Notes under the pieces: model-generated
Database searches by the model: none
What the model saw: only the letters and a program-made list of their open reading frames with translations
What the model was told of the DNA's origin: nothing
Shown here: in pieces, positions 12,301 to 26,973 of the stretch
How the letters are laid out: each line of letters opens with the position of its first letter
Position numbering within the stretch: position 1 is the first letter of the stretch
Translations under genes and position numbers: made by a program
Source of the DNA: Asterias rubens
Taxonomy: Eukaryota > Echinodermata > Asteroidea > Forcipulatida > Asteriidae
Length of the DNA stretch: 64,000 nt
Direction of reading: 5' to 3'
Assembly: GCF_902459465.1 (NCBI RefSeq)
Contig: NC_047068.1
Coordinates: 12,795,195-12,859,194 of the forward strand

Positions 12301-15300
12301 TTACAACATGATTATTAGAGAAGTGTTTCTGTTGCTATTTTTTGTACAATTTTAGATTGAAGAAAGGATTTGTTTGGGTTTTTTTGTTTTGGTACTGTGT
12401 TTTTTATACGCCTTCTGACATTGCTTAATGTGGCATTGTGTGCACAATTGGCTAAAACAGTCGTGGTATGTAACAACTGAGGATATTTAAGTCTGTTTTT
12501 TTTTAGTAATTTTATAAATTACTTAAGACTTGACAGCCTGTGTAACAAACTTTGTGTCAGTTTGACACCATGAGTAGTAGCTCATATTGAGCTTTAAAAA
12601 GAAGTATTTGAAAAATACTTAATTTAAATACATTTGTACAAAACTGTTGTCAAGTTGTTATTGCTATGCAATGTTGTTGACACAGATTTTTAAGAAATTA
12701 ATATATATTAATGGCAAGTTTTATATTTAAATTCGTGAATAGTTCGTATTTTATGATAATCATACAGTACATTTTTACATGGTTTCTCAATCGTAATCTT
12801 TTTCTGGTAAAATACATCAAAACTGGTGGTAAGGGCAAATGTGAAAAACATGCTTGGAACTGTTATGATCGCAGTAAGCTACAATATAAAGCCCAAGTTG
12901 CAAACACTTGATTTTTGGTGTATTTTGATTTATTACATATAATGACCCACCTTGGTCTGCACAAAAGTAATACAATAAGTAATGAAACTGGCTTTGAAAT
13001 CTCATTGACCGAAAAAAACTTTTGATGTTCTTTCACATTTTGAAAGTTTTTTATTTATATATTTTGGTAAATAATGAGTTACATATACTCACTCCTCTTC
13101 TGCATTATTGTAACAAACGTCAAGTTTTTTATGATGACAATGTCCATGAACGAATTGCATTTAGAAGTGCTCTCATTCTGATTAAGCATGATACAAACTT
13201 GGAGAGTTTATTTTTATTTACTTTGGTGGTGGGATAAGTGGTGGTGGACATCCATTATTTGTTGCACGTGGAACAAAATATAGTTCTGAATAACAATATT
13301 TTACAATTTATGCAGATGTAATGGTTAGTTTATGATGGTCATTGTTGATATGCACTTGATTTAAATAAAACAAAATTTTTTTTAACAATTGCTCACTAAT
13401 TCTTGTTAAAAATACACACAAGTTCACATTTCTGCTTTATTTCCCTATTTCCTGACCTGAGTTGCATAGTTGCAGATGAATATGTCCTGTTCTTTTTATA
13501 CAATAATTAATATGGCCTTGTTCAATGCATCGTGAGTTTTTTAGTTCAGTCATGTGAACAATAAAAGTATAAGCAGTACATTATTTTGTTTCCAATTGTT
13601 TGTCAACATTTTAGGGGTTTTTTTTATGGGGAAAGATTTGTTTGATTCTTTAGAAACTGATAGGTTTTTCGGACTAAAGTTTGTTATTTAAAAGATTTGC
13701 TTTAAAGTTAAGACAAGGTGCTACATTGTTACTTCATTGGATGTTAAGAATGCTTGAAAATAAATACGACATGTAGTTAAGGCTGCATGTATTTATCGGT
13801 GTTGACTTGCATGCTCATTAAATGGAGACGACCACTGCGTGTGAACCGGAATGTACCATCATACTAGTTACATCACACTCGGACGGAATCCTGCAATTGT
13901 TTTACTTGAATCGCGAGAATCTAAATCTTGATCGATGGAATTGCTCTGTTCTGAATACGAGGTGTGCATTTTTGTCACCAATGAACAATTTTGAACTCTG
14001 TGGCTTCTTCAAAACATCATCATTTGATATGGATGGATGGATGCAGATATCATCATAATCGGCAGATTTCTTCATAATTGCGTTCCACGAAGCTATACAC
14101 GTACGTTCGGCCAAGGTATATATTTAATAGTCATGTTATTTTATTGTTGGCCCATTTCTTTTGCACAGAACCTTGAAATGTTTTATCTCAAACAATTGCA
14201 TTTGACTTTATATTTAGCTAAAATTTTGTGTCAAGAGTTATGCATTGCGTGCACACACACATGCACGTTCCCATTGTTTGACATTGAATATTACGGGTCT
14301 TTACACCAGACGAAATAACATGTCATAGTCTTTACTTTCATACTTTGTAGGCACAATTGTATGCTGTATAACAGATTCCAGCCACAAATAGTCTATTTTA
14401 TAATTTATTTTGGGTGGTAACTTATCTCTGCTAAAGCCCTTTTCACACTACTGAAGTTAAATTCCTCGGGAAATTTTCTACCATGTTTACTTCACATTAA
14501 ATGTAATTCACGTATGGCCAATGGGGGAAATGAACACTTGGAATGCTACCACAGAGTTATCTTGCGTAACTCTACTGCCAAGCAGAGCTACAACGCCGGC
14601 CATATCCCAGCCCCTGATCAATGTTGGCTCGCATCGCATGGCCTGTGCTCCAGCTGGGTTTAACAACATCAAATAGACCACCATATTTGATGAACTGTGC
14701 ATGCGTGAAGAGCTACCATTGGCTTAGAGTCACACGCTTGTTAATACATCAAAGATGGCGGTCGATGACGCGTATTCCCCGTATCTATAGACCCCTTGCA
14801 ATACGCGCAGCGCACTCGCATGTGCCTATCCTGTATACAAACATGCACAAAAGACAGTTGACACCCAAAATTATGCGCATTGTTCAGAGTTGCATTCTGT
14901 GTTGTGTAATTAATCAATAGCTCCCCCTTGCATAACGCGAAACGATACAAGTCACGTGCAGGTTTTTACGCACAGAGAACAGCTATTGTCCAATGATCTG
15001 CCTCCTTTTTGAGAGTGACGTCATATGCAATGGGTCTACACTGTATGGGGGAGGGTATGTCTATTGCTGCATGGCCCAGGGACTGTAGCTGTTTCCTTGA
15101 AAATGGCTATTTTCGGCAACCTACCAGGGTAGCAATTCAAATGTGAAAAGGTCGTCTGAGTTTCCCAGGGTATTTGTGGAGTGTGAAAGTGGCTGTAGAA
15201 AGGTATTCTGTGCTAGATGGTTTTAAGAAATGTGGCTATGTAGTAATAATATGTATGCTTTCTGGCCTTTTAGTGTTGAACAACATGGACCTTTAGAAGC

Positions 15301-18300
15301 AACTAGAAATACTAAAATGTGACCTGCTCTGTGAAAATGAGTCAGATGTTGACAAATTGAGTTATATGCATGACTGGAAAGAACACACCAGCATTTATTT
15401 GGTATATATCTAAGCTTTGGGGTGTATCGCGTTGCTGAGTTACTCCCATTTGAAATTAGCCAGTATAACATTTTTTGTTGAAAACGAATTACAAGTAAAG
15501 TGATGTTTTAAACTACCATTTGATCGGCGCTAAAATAATACAATGCCTGGCAACAACATAATAAACCTCAACATTTTTAAGGGTACCATTGTGGGTCTCG
15601 TGTCCTGTGGGGTTTCGGCTGCCTCGCTCCGCACTTGCGTTGTGCCTTCGAAAATTTTCCTCTTTTGTCCATTACTCAATAATGCACTGGGTGACATCTG
15701 ACTCATTTTCACAGAGTGGGTCACAAATAGTAAATTTGCAGGTAAACCATGTATAATGTCTCTTTTGAGGGGAGTGTTGGTTCTGAAAAGAGCCGGTGTG
15801 GTCCCAAGAACCAACAATCCCTCAAAAGAGATATTATATTTTTATGGTTGTACCCGCAAGTTTACTATTTAGTATTTCTGGTTTCTTATTCTTCACTCCA
15901 TGCAAAGCTTCAAATTCCATTCAACATGGACCCAGGTTGTTATTACCATTGATGTCATTTATTTCGCAGTAAGTAGTTTAGAGACTACTCTTGTCTAGTA
16001 TGAAGCTGTTAATGTAAAGTTAATTAACTTACATGTAGACTGGACCTATTGCAGGCCTGATACTTCTTAGAGGCAACACAGTCAATGCGTTGGTGCTCTG
16101 AAATGCTCCAGTATAAATTTTAGAGGCAGTGGACACTATTGGTAATTGTCAAAGACAAGTCTTCTCACTTGGTGTATCTCAACATATGCATGAAATAACC
16201 AACCTGTGAAAATTTGAGCTCAATTGGTCGTCGAAGTTGCGTGATGATAATGAAAGAAAAAACACCCTTGTCACACGAAGTTGTGTGCTTTCAGATGCTT
16301 GGTTTCGAGACCTCAATTTCTAAACTTGAGGTCGCGAAATCAAATTCGTGGAAAATTACTTCTTTGTCGAAAACTTCGTCACTTTAGAGGGAGCAGTTTC
16401 GTCACAATGTTTTGTACCACCAACAGCTCCCCATTTTCTTGTTACCATGTAAGGTTTGATGCTAACAATTATTTTGAGTAATTACCAATAGTGTCCACTG
16501 CCTTTAAGGGGTGCCATTTACAAAATTGCCTATAAGCATGGAGTATCATGCTTGTATTGTAAATCAAAACATTGTTATTAATGACTTATTATGAATCTTG
16601 CGTATTTGTCTTGCCTTTGTACATCCCAAATGCAATAACATTTTTTTGAGTGATAATGCCCTCTTGTGATAAAATTATGGGTCAAACATGCACGGTTGAC
16701 GACTTTTGTTGAGTTCATAAAAATATTCTACATGTACTATAGTGACACTTTGATAATACATAAAATGGATGGAAACATGTACTACCTTTGCACTGAAAGA
16801 GTTAAAATAGCACTTGTTGCCCCAAAATATGTAATGTGTGTGTTTATTGACCACTGAAATCCATGGTTTTCAGTCCGCATCTTGTTAATATGGTAGCAAT
16901 TGGTCTTGAAGGTTTGACAAGGTTAAGATCGCTTGAATAAGGATATCAAATTTCACTTCAATTTGTTTAATCAGGATGAATTGAACAATTTATTTTGTGT
17001 TGTTTTGTTTGTTTGGTTTTGTTTTTAATTTCATCGATTTAACTTTAACTAAGGACAAAGTTAATGTACATGTACTCAAACGTGTTCTGTTTTTTGTGAT
17101 CCACAAAATTATTGAGTCAATATGACTTTTCCAAAAACAATTTAATCAAGGGAAGGTTTATCCTTGGTGATTGCTTGTTTAAAGTAAACGTGTTTAAATC
17201 TGTGGGCTGCATGTCCTATGTCCATTTTACTTGAATCTTCTCATGTCTTTTTTTTACTCATTTGTTAATTATTATTTGAATTGTATACACCCCATGGTAA
17301 CTAAACTGTTATCAGTTTTTTGAATCCTCTGAAATAATCTAGAGTTCTGTTATTCATTTTTACATACATAACTGCTGGAGTTAATGAAACTCTGAAATTT
17401 GAATGTGATGGATTTGGAAGTTCTTAAGCAAATACAGAAATGACTTTGTTGCAGGGAGGCTGTTATAAACACTCTTATTATTGTCCTGCACTTTTCTGGT
17501 TTTACAAAGAGCAATATAAATTCCTGGGTTTAATTTATTCACTATCTCAGTTCTGTGAAGTTTACTTTTAAAATATGTATGTAAGGAAGTCGTACTTAAT
17601 ATGGTGTAATTCTTGCATCAAAGATAAAGATCAATGTGATAACAGTTTTTGCACTGTGTCGATTTGAGTTAAGCAAGTCTGTTGTCATTGATTGTTTTAT
17701 ATATTATACAAGATTGAGATATTTACAACTTCTAGCCCTTACACCAACGTCACATCCGGCTACAGTCTTTAGACATGCTTGCCATTGTGGGAATCAGCTC
17801 GTAATTTGGAAACGGCATAATGCCTGAAATGCGCACTATGCTGTATATGCAAACTATCCTGTAAAAGGCACAGGGACTTCCAAGATGACTCCCAAAATGG
17901 CGCAACTAAGGTTGTTGTGATGATGACGTCGGGTGACTTGGGTCAATAGACGCATACAAAATACTTACTCATAACCACTTTCAGTTCTACTTGTCACTAC
18001 TTTGCTGGCTTTGTTGTGCACAAACAACAAAACATATGTTTTGTTTTTAAGTTTTTGATTCATTTTATTGATGTAGAAGATCTTACTTGATTATTGTGAG
18101 TATTTGTAATGAAAGTTTGAAAAATGAGAAATAAATTGCAGGAGGAAAGTACTGGATTCTCCTGAATATATTGTGCATTTTTTTGGTGATCCTCTTTTAC
18201 CGATGTACAGAAGATGGTGTTTTTTTGCCCTGACCTTCAGAAAGAAAAATTGTTCAGAAAGAAAAGTCTTTTTGAACTACTCTTGGGTTAAGTTTTTCAA

Positions 18301-21300
18301 TTTTTAATCCACAAACTCAGGTAATGACAATTGGGACATGAAACTAAAGATTGAATCATTTTTCTTTGGGGCAGCAAGATTTAACTGTCGATATGATCCT
18401 TGTTACATGTACCTGTGCATGTAACATTCCTTTCGAGACAGCATTTTTTTTTTTTAACTCCCAAAATAATTTTTATTTTTAAAACGCACTGGAATTTATT
18501 GTTCTCGATTGAGGAGATATTAGATGCGTACATGTATACTGCGAATCGCAAAACCCTGGCCATAAGCTGCTGCTGTTTTGGTATAATTGAAACTCTGCCT
18601 TATCTTCCCTTGTGCCAAATACAGTGATAAACAATGGTGGCAGCCTATCTATTTCTCCCAATGCTTGTTTGTATATAGAAATTACAGCAGCTGGAATAGG
18701 GATTGCACAATAACCCCTAGAAAAGGGAGATTTTATGCATGTTCCAGTACCCTTTGTCCCTATTTATATTGGGAAAACTAATGTTAAAAGCTGAGTGTAT
18801 GCACTGTGCCTGCTACACAAAGGAATATCGTTCCAGAATTCGGAGTGTAGACAAAAGACGTTTTACCTGACCTGAATAGTTGTGCTGCATACTAGTCCTA
18901 TGGTCACAAGTGGTGAAGTCAGTTGCTAGAACAGGTACTTTTGGCCACAAATCTTTGACCAGGTACCTCTTAGCTGCCTTAGATGCAAGTTTCTTATCCT
19001 GCAACACTATTGACCTAAAATTGCCAGGCTATTGTCTGAATCTATCCTTGATCACATTCAAACCAAATGCAATTCTGATTACTACCACAAATACGATTAC
19101 ATATGTCAGTACATGTACACGTACTAATGATTCAAAAGAAGTTCCCTTAATTCCTTGTTCTTCCCTTCTAACATCTGGAATCCCTGAACCCATCCCTTTA
19201 TTGTCAACCCATATTTCTGCTATCTACTTTATTTTTTACTGTCAATCAAGATGACACTTGCAAGGCCAAATGATTATTGATCATAATCATACGGCTTTCG
19301 CATAACTGACACTTAAAGTATAGTGAGATGGCTTAATGGATCATGGCACACCAACCTCATTCCAAGGGGTGATCGATCTCACCGCGCCATTTTTCCAAAC
19401 ATGACTTGCTTGCTCATAATCCCTGGAAGTCATTGAATGAAATGTGCTAGAATTTGCTCACACCTGTGGCCGATCAACTCTACGCGCACGCTAGAATTGG
19501 AATTGGTCAAAGTACTTGCATTTTAACATGCGCGTCATACAAGCGCTCAAACGTTTTTAGCAAGGGTGCACGCAAGCAGTCACCCTTGTTGAGAGCCAAT
19601 CAGTGTTGATTCACAGTACATTAGTGTTGATTCACAGTGCATCCGTACCAGGGCTTAGTGCAGAGAGGCGTCGATATGGCACGCTGCCCATGGTAGCAAG
19701 GCTGGGAAGTACATGTATTGTTCTGAAATATGCATTGCTTATCGTTAATTGTGCCTGTTGATGAAATATGGAGCTTGCAAACTATCGACTTGATAGGTTA
19801 AAGTATCCTGATGTGTGATGGTTTGATTGTGTTTTGGTGGTTGTTCAATGTTGGATTCTGACGTCAAATGAGTGCATGGTTGTGGAGAGCAATTCAGCCG
19901 GCCTTTTCTTGTTGATTCTGGATTTGTACTGCACCTTGAAGCATGAAACTTGTTACAAGATTTCTTGATGGATAAGATATTTTGTGTTTTAGGCAACCTT
20001 GTCGGTGACGACCTGCATTGCCATCAAGATTGACTCTGGCAAACAATGTCTGTTGAATTTGAGGGCAGTACCTTGGTGCAGATGGATGAGGGCAGGAGAT
20101 CTGTGAATTTCTATGGCTTGGAATTTGGACCACAGTGGCTTGAGAGATGAACTCAGTATTGGACTTCGAAATAGGCTTTTTTCATGGGTGCAAAATTCAT
20201 ACCTGGAACAAACTTTTTCGTGTCTTGAACCAATTTGAGCCTTATGGTTTGTAGATCTCTTATTTGAAGCCTAACATGAGGTTCGGTCGAAGGAACGAAG
20301 CACCTCAGGCCTAGTGTCATGTCTAAGGACAGAAGTGCCGCAGCCAAGAACACAAAAAGCCCCCGACGAAGAAAAAACAAAGTTTATGAGCATGAAATTT
20401 TCCTGAGCAGACGTGTCAGACAACGTATGGAAGAGCAGGAACATGAGAGTGTGGATCGATTCACGCAAACATTGTTCAGAAATTTGTTGTACTTCAGAAC
20501 CTATTGTGAGACCATTAAAATTTGATAATGTGTGTAGAAAGTTCTTTATCATTTTTATCAAAATTTAATTTGTGATGAAATTTAGTTTGAGTTTGAGGTT
20601 ATCCTTACTCTGCTTTTTGAGGGAATTTTTTATTTTATTTTTTTATAAAGTTTAAAACATTGATTAGCCTATCTGAATGGCCCATATTAAGTCATTTAGT
20701 TTTGAAAAACGATTTCAGCAATTTGTACTCAGATAAACTTACGAGCATCTCAATTCAGGTGTATTTTTAAACTTGCTGGAAAACGTGTCGGGTATCTTAA
20801 ACTAGATCTTTCAGCAGATAGTGCAAAATGCCAGCTACATGTAGCTAACCAATAACCCAGCTGTGTTCATTCAAGTTAAAGGAACACGTTGCCTTGGATC
20901 GGGCGAGTTGGTCTTTGAAAAGCGTTTGTAACCATTTGTTGTAAAATGCATATGGTTAGAAAGATGTTGTAAAAGTAGAATACAATGATCCACGCAGACA
21001 TGCTCGAAATTGCACGGTTTTCCTGTTACCTCGTCGACTAACACGGTCGGCCATTTATGGGAGTCAAATTTTTTACTCCCATAAATGGCCGACCGTGTTA
21101 GTTCGCAAAGTAAAAGGAAAACCGTGCAATTTCGATGCAATTTTTTGTAGATCATTGTATTTTATAACAAACGTTTGCAAACGCTTTTTATAGACCAAAT
21201 CGTCCGATCCAAGGCAACGCGTTCCTTTAAATGAGACATTCAGTAGTTTAAACAAGTAATAATACATTAGACAGGATTCACATTCTATGTACATGTATTG

Positions 21301-24300
21301 CGAGACAGTTTTCAAAATAGCTAAATACTTAACGCTAAAAAATCTCTGATTTTATAAAAAGATGTAGTTCGGGTTGCGGTAAAACCAGAAAACAATGACT
21401 GCAAATAGAGTTAAGGTTCTACAAACCAAAAGTTTGTGGTGTAAAAATTTAACACCTCAAAGTGTCCATAGGCAAAAGGAAGAAAAATTGTATGGACTCT
21501 ATACTCTATGGACAATAATCGTAAACTACTGCAAAAAATTCATCCATAACCATGTTTATGTTTTTTTTACCATATGAATGTAATACCTATGTAAGCTCCT
21601 TTTGATAAAACAAAGAAGTCTTAACTTTTAAGATTATTTACAGGTAGCTTGTAAGTGGAGCAGTCGGCCGCAGAATTCAGCCGAGTACACATTAACAAGA
21701 CAGTGTAGAGATTGCCATATATTCACCTCACTGCTCAAGAGTTGCAAGATGCCACTGTATTGTATTTCTTAAGACATTTGAACACAGATACAATTTGTCA
21801 TTAGGTTTTGGGGTAGCAAATGCCACCAGTTAAAGCCAATGCGCTACATTTAGTTTCCTCAATATGGTCGCAGATTGCACATTTTATTTTATCTGTCTTT
21901 TTTTCACAGTTGAATAATCAAACGGTTTCACATTCTTGACACTTCAAGTTTTCTTGTACAACTCGTACAAGGTGCTGTATAAATGGGTCTCATAATTCAA
22001 ACATAGCTCTGCGTAATTGTCATAAAATAATGAGCGCTTTGAGATGCCTGTCGGGTGTCACAAAGCTACCTTTGTACCTATCATTGTTATGAAAACACCC
22101 AAAGCTAAATTTGTTTCAACCCAGTATCATTTCATTGATTTCTACATCAAATTCCTCTTCCCAATGTTGAAATAAGTGCGATGCCTTTTTTTTAAAGAGA
22201 CAAGATAGTCCACTTTACATCACTGAGTATTTCCATCAGTCATGAAACCAATAGACTTCTACTGATGACGTCACAGTTTGTTAATCACTTTTCAGAAAAA
22301 AAGGGAAACCATTGTTATTCTGAACATTCGTTGGAAATGCAGTACCCGGTATCAGCACTTGAAGCACATAATGTAACGTTAGTAGTAGAAAGATGGCACA
22401 TGACGTCATTGAATACGCTTTGCGCACAACTCTCAGTCAATGATAGCATTTCACGTGTGCGCCATTCACCAAAGATAACAGCCAATGCAAGCGGTCCATT
22501 GAAAAAGACCAGTATCCACACTTTAGAGTAAACCAGAACAAACTTTTTTTCTTTTCTCATTTTCTTTTGTCTTATTTACTTGTAATAATCTTACCTGAAA
22601 CCAATTTGAAATAAAATAATTCCCCCATTGTTTTTCTGGTGTGTTTTATCTTTGCAAAACCATGTATCTCTCTCAATTTGAACTCACTTTGTGCAGGGTG
22701 AAGATGCTACTAGATTGACGGTTGACCAACTCAAGAAGGTAGATATGATTTTTATAGAATTTATTTTCAATTTATTGACACCAAGTTTTATTTTCTCCTG
22801 AGCATGTTGGCAATACTTTGAACTTAATGTTTTCCGTGTTGAAAATTATTAAGCTAAAAAAAAAACAAAGCTTGGAGTTGATGTTCCTTTCATCTCCAAA
22901 CTGATCCTTGTGAACACAATATTTTGATGACCCACTATTTTATCGCTTGCCATGCTGGAGTATTTGCACACTCACATAACATAACTAAAACTGCGCAATC
23001 ATGTACTCTGAAACGCAATGCTAGATGGCACTATGTGTTCATTTCCTACATAATGCGTAACGTTCCAGCATGGCAGACCTCCTGCATTGCCATAGAAATG
23101 TAACATCAGTGAGTAGGGTCTATTGACCCCTAGCATTGTGTAACAAGCCTACGAACAATGCACATCCACTGTTTGCAATCTCTTGTGTGACAATTCCTTT
23201 GTGTGTGTTTTGACTCACAAAATGGCGGACAGGATAGGGTTTGTAAAGGCTTGGGCCCAATTTCATCAAGCCTGTATAAAGCACAAAATAGGCTTAACAC
23301 AGAAAATAAATGCTTAACAGAAACAGGTTAATATCCAAAATTACATGAAGTTTACATTGTTGTGACAGGTGCCCCACTCATTTTTGCTTAGCGAAGAAAT
23401 TTGTCAAGCAATATTTTCTGCTTATCAGCTTTATGACATTGGGTTATTAAGTGAAAAATGCTTATAAGCAATTTTATGAAATCCATACAAACTGCACTAT
23501 ATGTAAATGTAATGTGATGACTAAAGTAAGAGACTTCAAATGATTTGTTTTACTCACCAGACTCATGATATTGCCAATGCTAACGCTTCTGAAGCTGACA
23601 AAATCCAGGCTGCTCTGTACCAGTCTTATCATGACTACGACCCTTCAAAGTAAGTAGGAGACAGGGAACAAGACTTTGGCGATAATATTCAATATTAATT
23701 TTCTTAAACCCCGATACAAATTTAACATCAATTAAAAATATTCTACCAATACTGTAGCTAGTCAAAATTCATGGGGAGTAAGCTTTGGAGTTAGAATGGA
23801 TTTTGATAATGCAACCAATGCTGGTCCTGATATTTTTTGTTTGTATAATAGGCGTTAGTTTTACATCAGCATAAAGAATATAGTTTTTTATTTTCCTTTA
23901 CACCAATGTGTATTCAGCACTGTAATCTGGAGTTCTATGAAAACCATCCACAGGCAAATGACTTTGGTGGTAAGACATCTGCTATAGCGAAGCAAAGGTG
24001 GTGGGTTCGAATCCCACCCAAGTGATTGCCTGTGTAAAAAAAATGTTTTACAGAACTTGCAAAAGAACTGAATGCAGCGTGCTAATAATACACATGGTGG
24101 ATAAGTAAAACCAAATTATGTAACTTTGTAAAGTGATAATTTTCAATGCTATCTTTCACATTTTATATTTCCACAGATTTGAGCGATATGGTAGATATGG
24201 TGGTGGAGGTAATATCCGTCCCAGCCAGAACTACACATGTAATCGATGTCGTAAGCCAGGTCACTTCATCCGGGACTGTCCAGTCAGAGGGCCGCCGCCG

Positions 24301-26901
24301 GTAAGATTGACTCAAAAGTTATGCTGAATTATATATATATATTTGGTTTGCGGTAACACCATGTGTGTATCTACTTGCCAGGTAAAGTTTGTTCTTAAAC
24401 AACTGTCTTTCTTTATTCTACTACTGCGGAGTAGATTTATCGGATGTTCGGGAGACCTCAGTTCTGAAAAGAACTGTCTTGCTTTAACTACTTCTCGGGC
24501 GCAAGGTATAGAAAATTGGCTGGGACTACGACTTTAGCTTACAGGATCGTATTCGTAATTAACTGCACTACCATGGAGTGTGTCTTGAATTATTCTGAAT
24601 TGTATCAAATATATGTATCATTTGAAACTTTTTTGGATTGAACAAAGCAAGACGGACTTAATTGGGATTTGAACTTGTGACCTCCAGATTAACGTGTCAG
24701 CGCTCTACCAAATTGTGATATCTAGTCCTATTATTGGCAGCCTCCCTATACATTTTGTTAAGCTCAGTTGGCAGAGCTCAAAATGGAACTCGAATTGAAA
24801 TGTGAAGTGTTTACTGGACACCATTTCAGCAAGCAACTCTTTTTATGAAACAATAATGTACATTGCTTTCAATGAGTCGTAAAACTTTTGCTTGCTGAAA
24901 TGGCGCTCATGAGTATATCACGTTCAAACAATAGATAGAGCTCCAGTTCTTCATCTTGAGCCGTTGTATAGCTCTATCATCTTTGTAGTAGACTGCCCTA
25001 TCACAATAAAAACCTCAAAACAAATTAATCAACCTGTCACTTTTGCATGAATGTGATTTTAAAGCAGTAATTATTAGTTGATGAAAATTTGCATCTGGGA
25101 TTATTCAAAAATTAAATAGATTAATTTTGGTTTTACCCATATACGCCGATGTGTGTTAGCACTGTATACTCCGTACTTTCCCGACCTCTGTGAAAAAAAA
25201 ATCACAGGCATATTACTCATGTGGTATTCGAACCCACGACCTTTGCAATTCTACAACAGTGTTTTTACAAACTAGACCATCGAGAGTGCCTGATAGCTAG
25301 AGGCAGTTCAAATCCAATATTTTTTTATTTTTTTTTACTGATTATTTGTATAGGAACCTGGACGTCCAGCTTACTCCAACCCACGCTTCCCCAGAGTCAG
25401 CACAGGAATCCCAAGAGAGTTTATGCAAACTGTTCAGGACCCCTCCACCAAAGGAGCCAAGCTAACAAGCTCGGGTCACTATGCCGTGCCCAAAATAGAC
25501 TAGTAAGTTACTTAACTTGCTGCCTCTGATTTAGTGGCTGTTGCTTATAAACATGCATGGTAGCATAAGTTGCCCCTAGAAATAGCAAACAGCACTAGAA
25601 GTAGCCACGGTCGAACATTCATGTCCTCATGCTTCTTTATTAGTCCGCTGACTCATGGAAGGTCGGTAAAATCATTTGACGCTGAAGAGTGTACAAGGTT
25701 CCACGAAAAAGTTCTGTTTGCTTAACAATACCTTTGTATTTGGTCAGGACCTTTGACAAAATTGTTCGAGACTTTCCTCTGGAGGTGTTCGGGGCTATCA
25801 GGCCTGATATTTCACGGAGGCAATTGTTGCCATGCCCCCTGGTCATTGCCATGGTGTCCTTGAAATGCACCAGTAGAAATTTACAATTTCCTCAAGGGTG
25901 CTCTTACCGAGGAGAAAATCCCTTGGTGCCCTTCCCCTTTCAAAAAATGAATCATAGAGGCCTGGGCTATACAAATATTGTTGTTATCATCCATCTTCTT
26001 TGAATCCACAGCAACGCCTACCAGACCATCAAGAAGGAGAAACATCCTTTCTTGAAGAGCAACTCCCCAGAGCATGAGGAGGAAAAGGTCGAAATCCCTG
26101 AGCAGTTATTGTGTCCACTATGCAGTAATCTCATGACTGACTCAGTGCTGATTCCATGCTGTGGAGAAAGCTTCTGTGATGAATGTAAGTTGAGAAGTCT
26201 TAAAGGGGGATGGTACACTATAGACCGTTATCATGGTGCAGCCATCTTGAAATTTCCCCATTGATATCAATGTAACCATTCCGAGGCTGGAAGAACAAAA
26301 TAGTCTGGTTCCTATTTGCATAATGATTATTAGCATTCATTAATGTTATTTGATACAAGGAATGTGACTAAGCTGGAGACAGCAAAAAGCAAAAACAAAA
26401 GAAAAGAAAACAGAATTGAAAACCTGAGACATAAGATAAGTTTAGAAAAGAGATTTGAATTTTGTGGTACAAAGACAAGATCAAAGATTAAGTGGTAGGG
26501 AGTTCCAGATGCGTGAAGAAAAACACCTGTCACCCCAGGAGTGTCGAGACCTGGGTTCAATGAGGAGAAATACGGAACTTGATCGAAGAATCCTTGTATA
26601 TTTCAAGGAACACATTATAAAATGATCAGGGGCCAATTTCATGGCTGTGGTTTCCACTGAATTGTACGCTTACAATCAGTACTTTTGGCTTGCATGGTGA
26701 GCGCCAAATTTCTGCGCTTGCTGTGTTGGGGGATTATGCCTAGTAATGTGGAGTATGCAAACACGCAAGCAAAAATTCTCTGCTAACCAGTGACATATAC
26801 TTGATGTATACGCTGAATTCCCTGCTTGCCTAATCACTGATTATTTGCTTATGGTATGCAGAGCCATAAAAAAATTGGTTCCTAGTATAACCAGGCTTTA
26901 C

Positions 26902-26973
<72 letters not shown>

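Larger units (their letters stand above)
11953..22696 (+). other. RBBP6 intron 3 (10.7 kb), mostly non-coding
   Basis: This is the longest intron. From 12058 to about 13780 it is AT-rich, has no clear repeats and carries several AATAAA signals. Further on it holds inverted-repeat elements at 14435-15194, 15755-15836, 16123-16507 and 20877-21229, each listed separately. Two short coding-like reading frames occur at 20046-20150 and 20319-20525. The rest (for example 16.5-19.9 kb and 21.3-22.6 kb) shows nothing I recognise. Confidence 0.6.
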
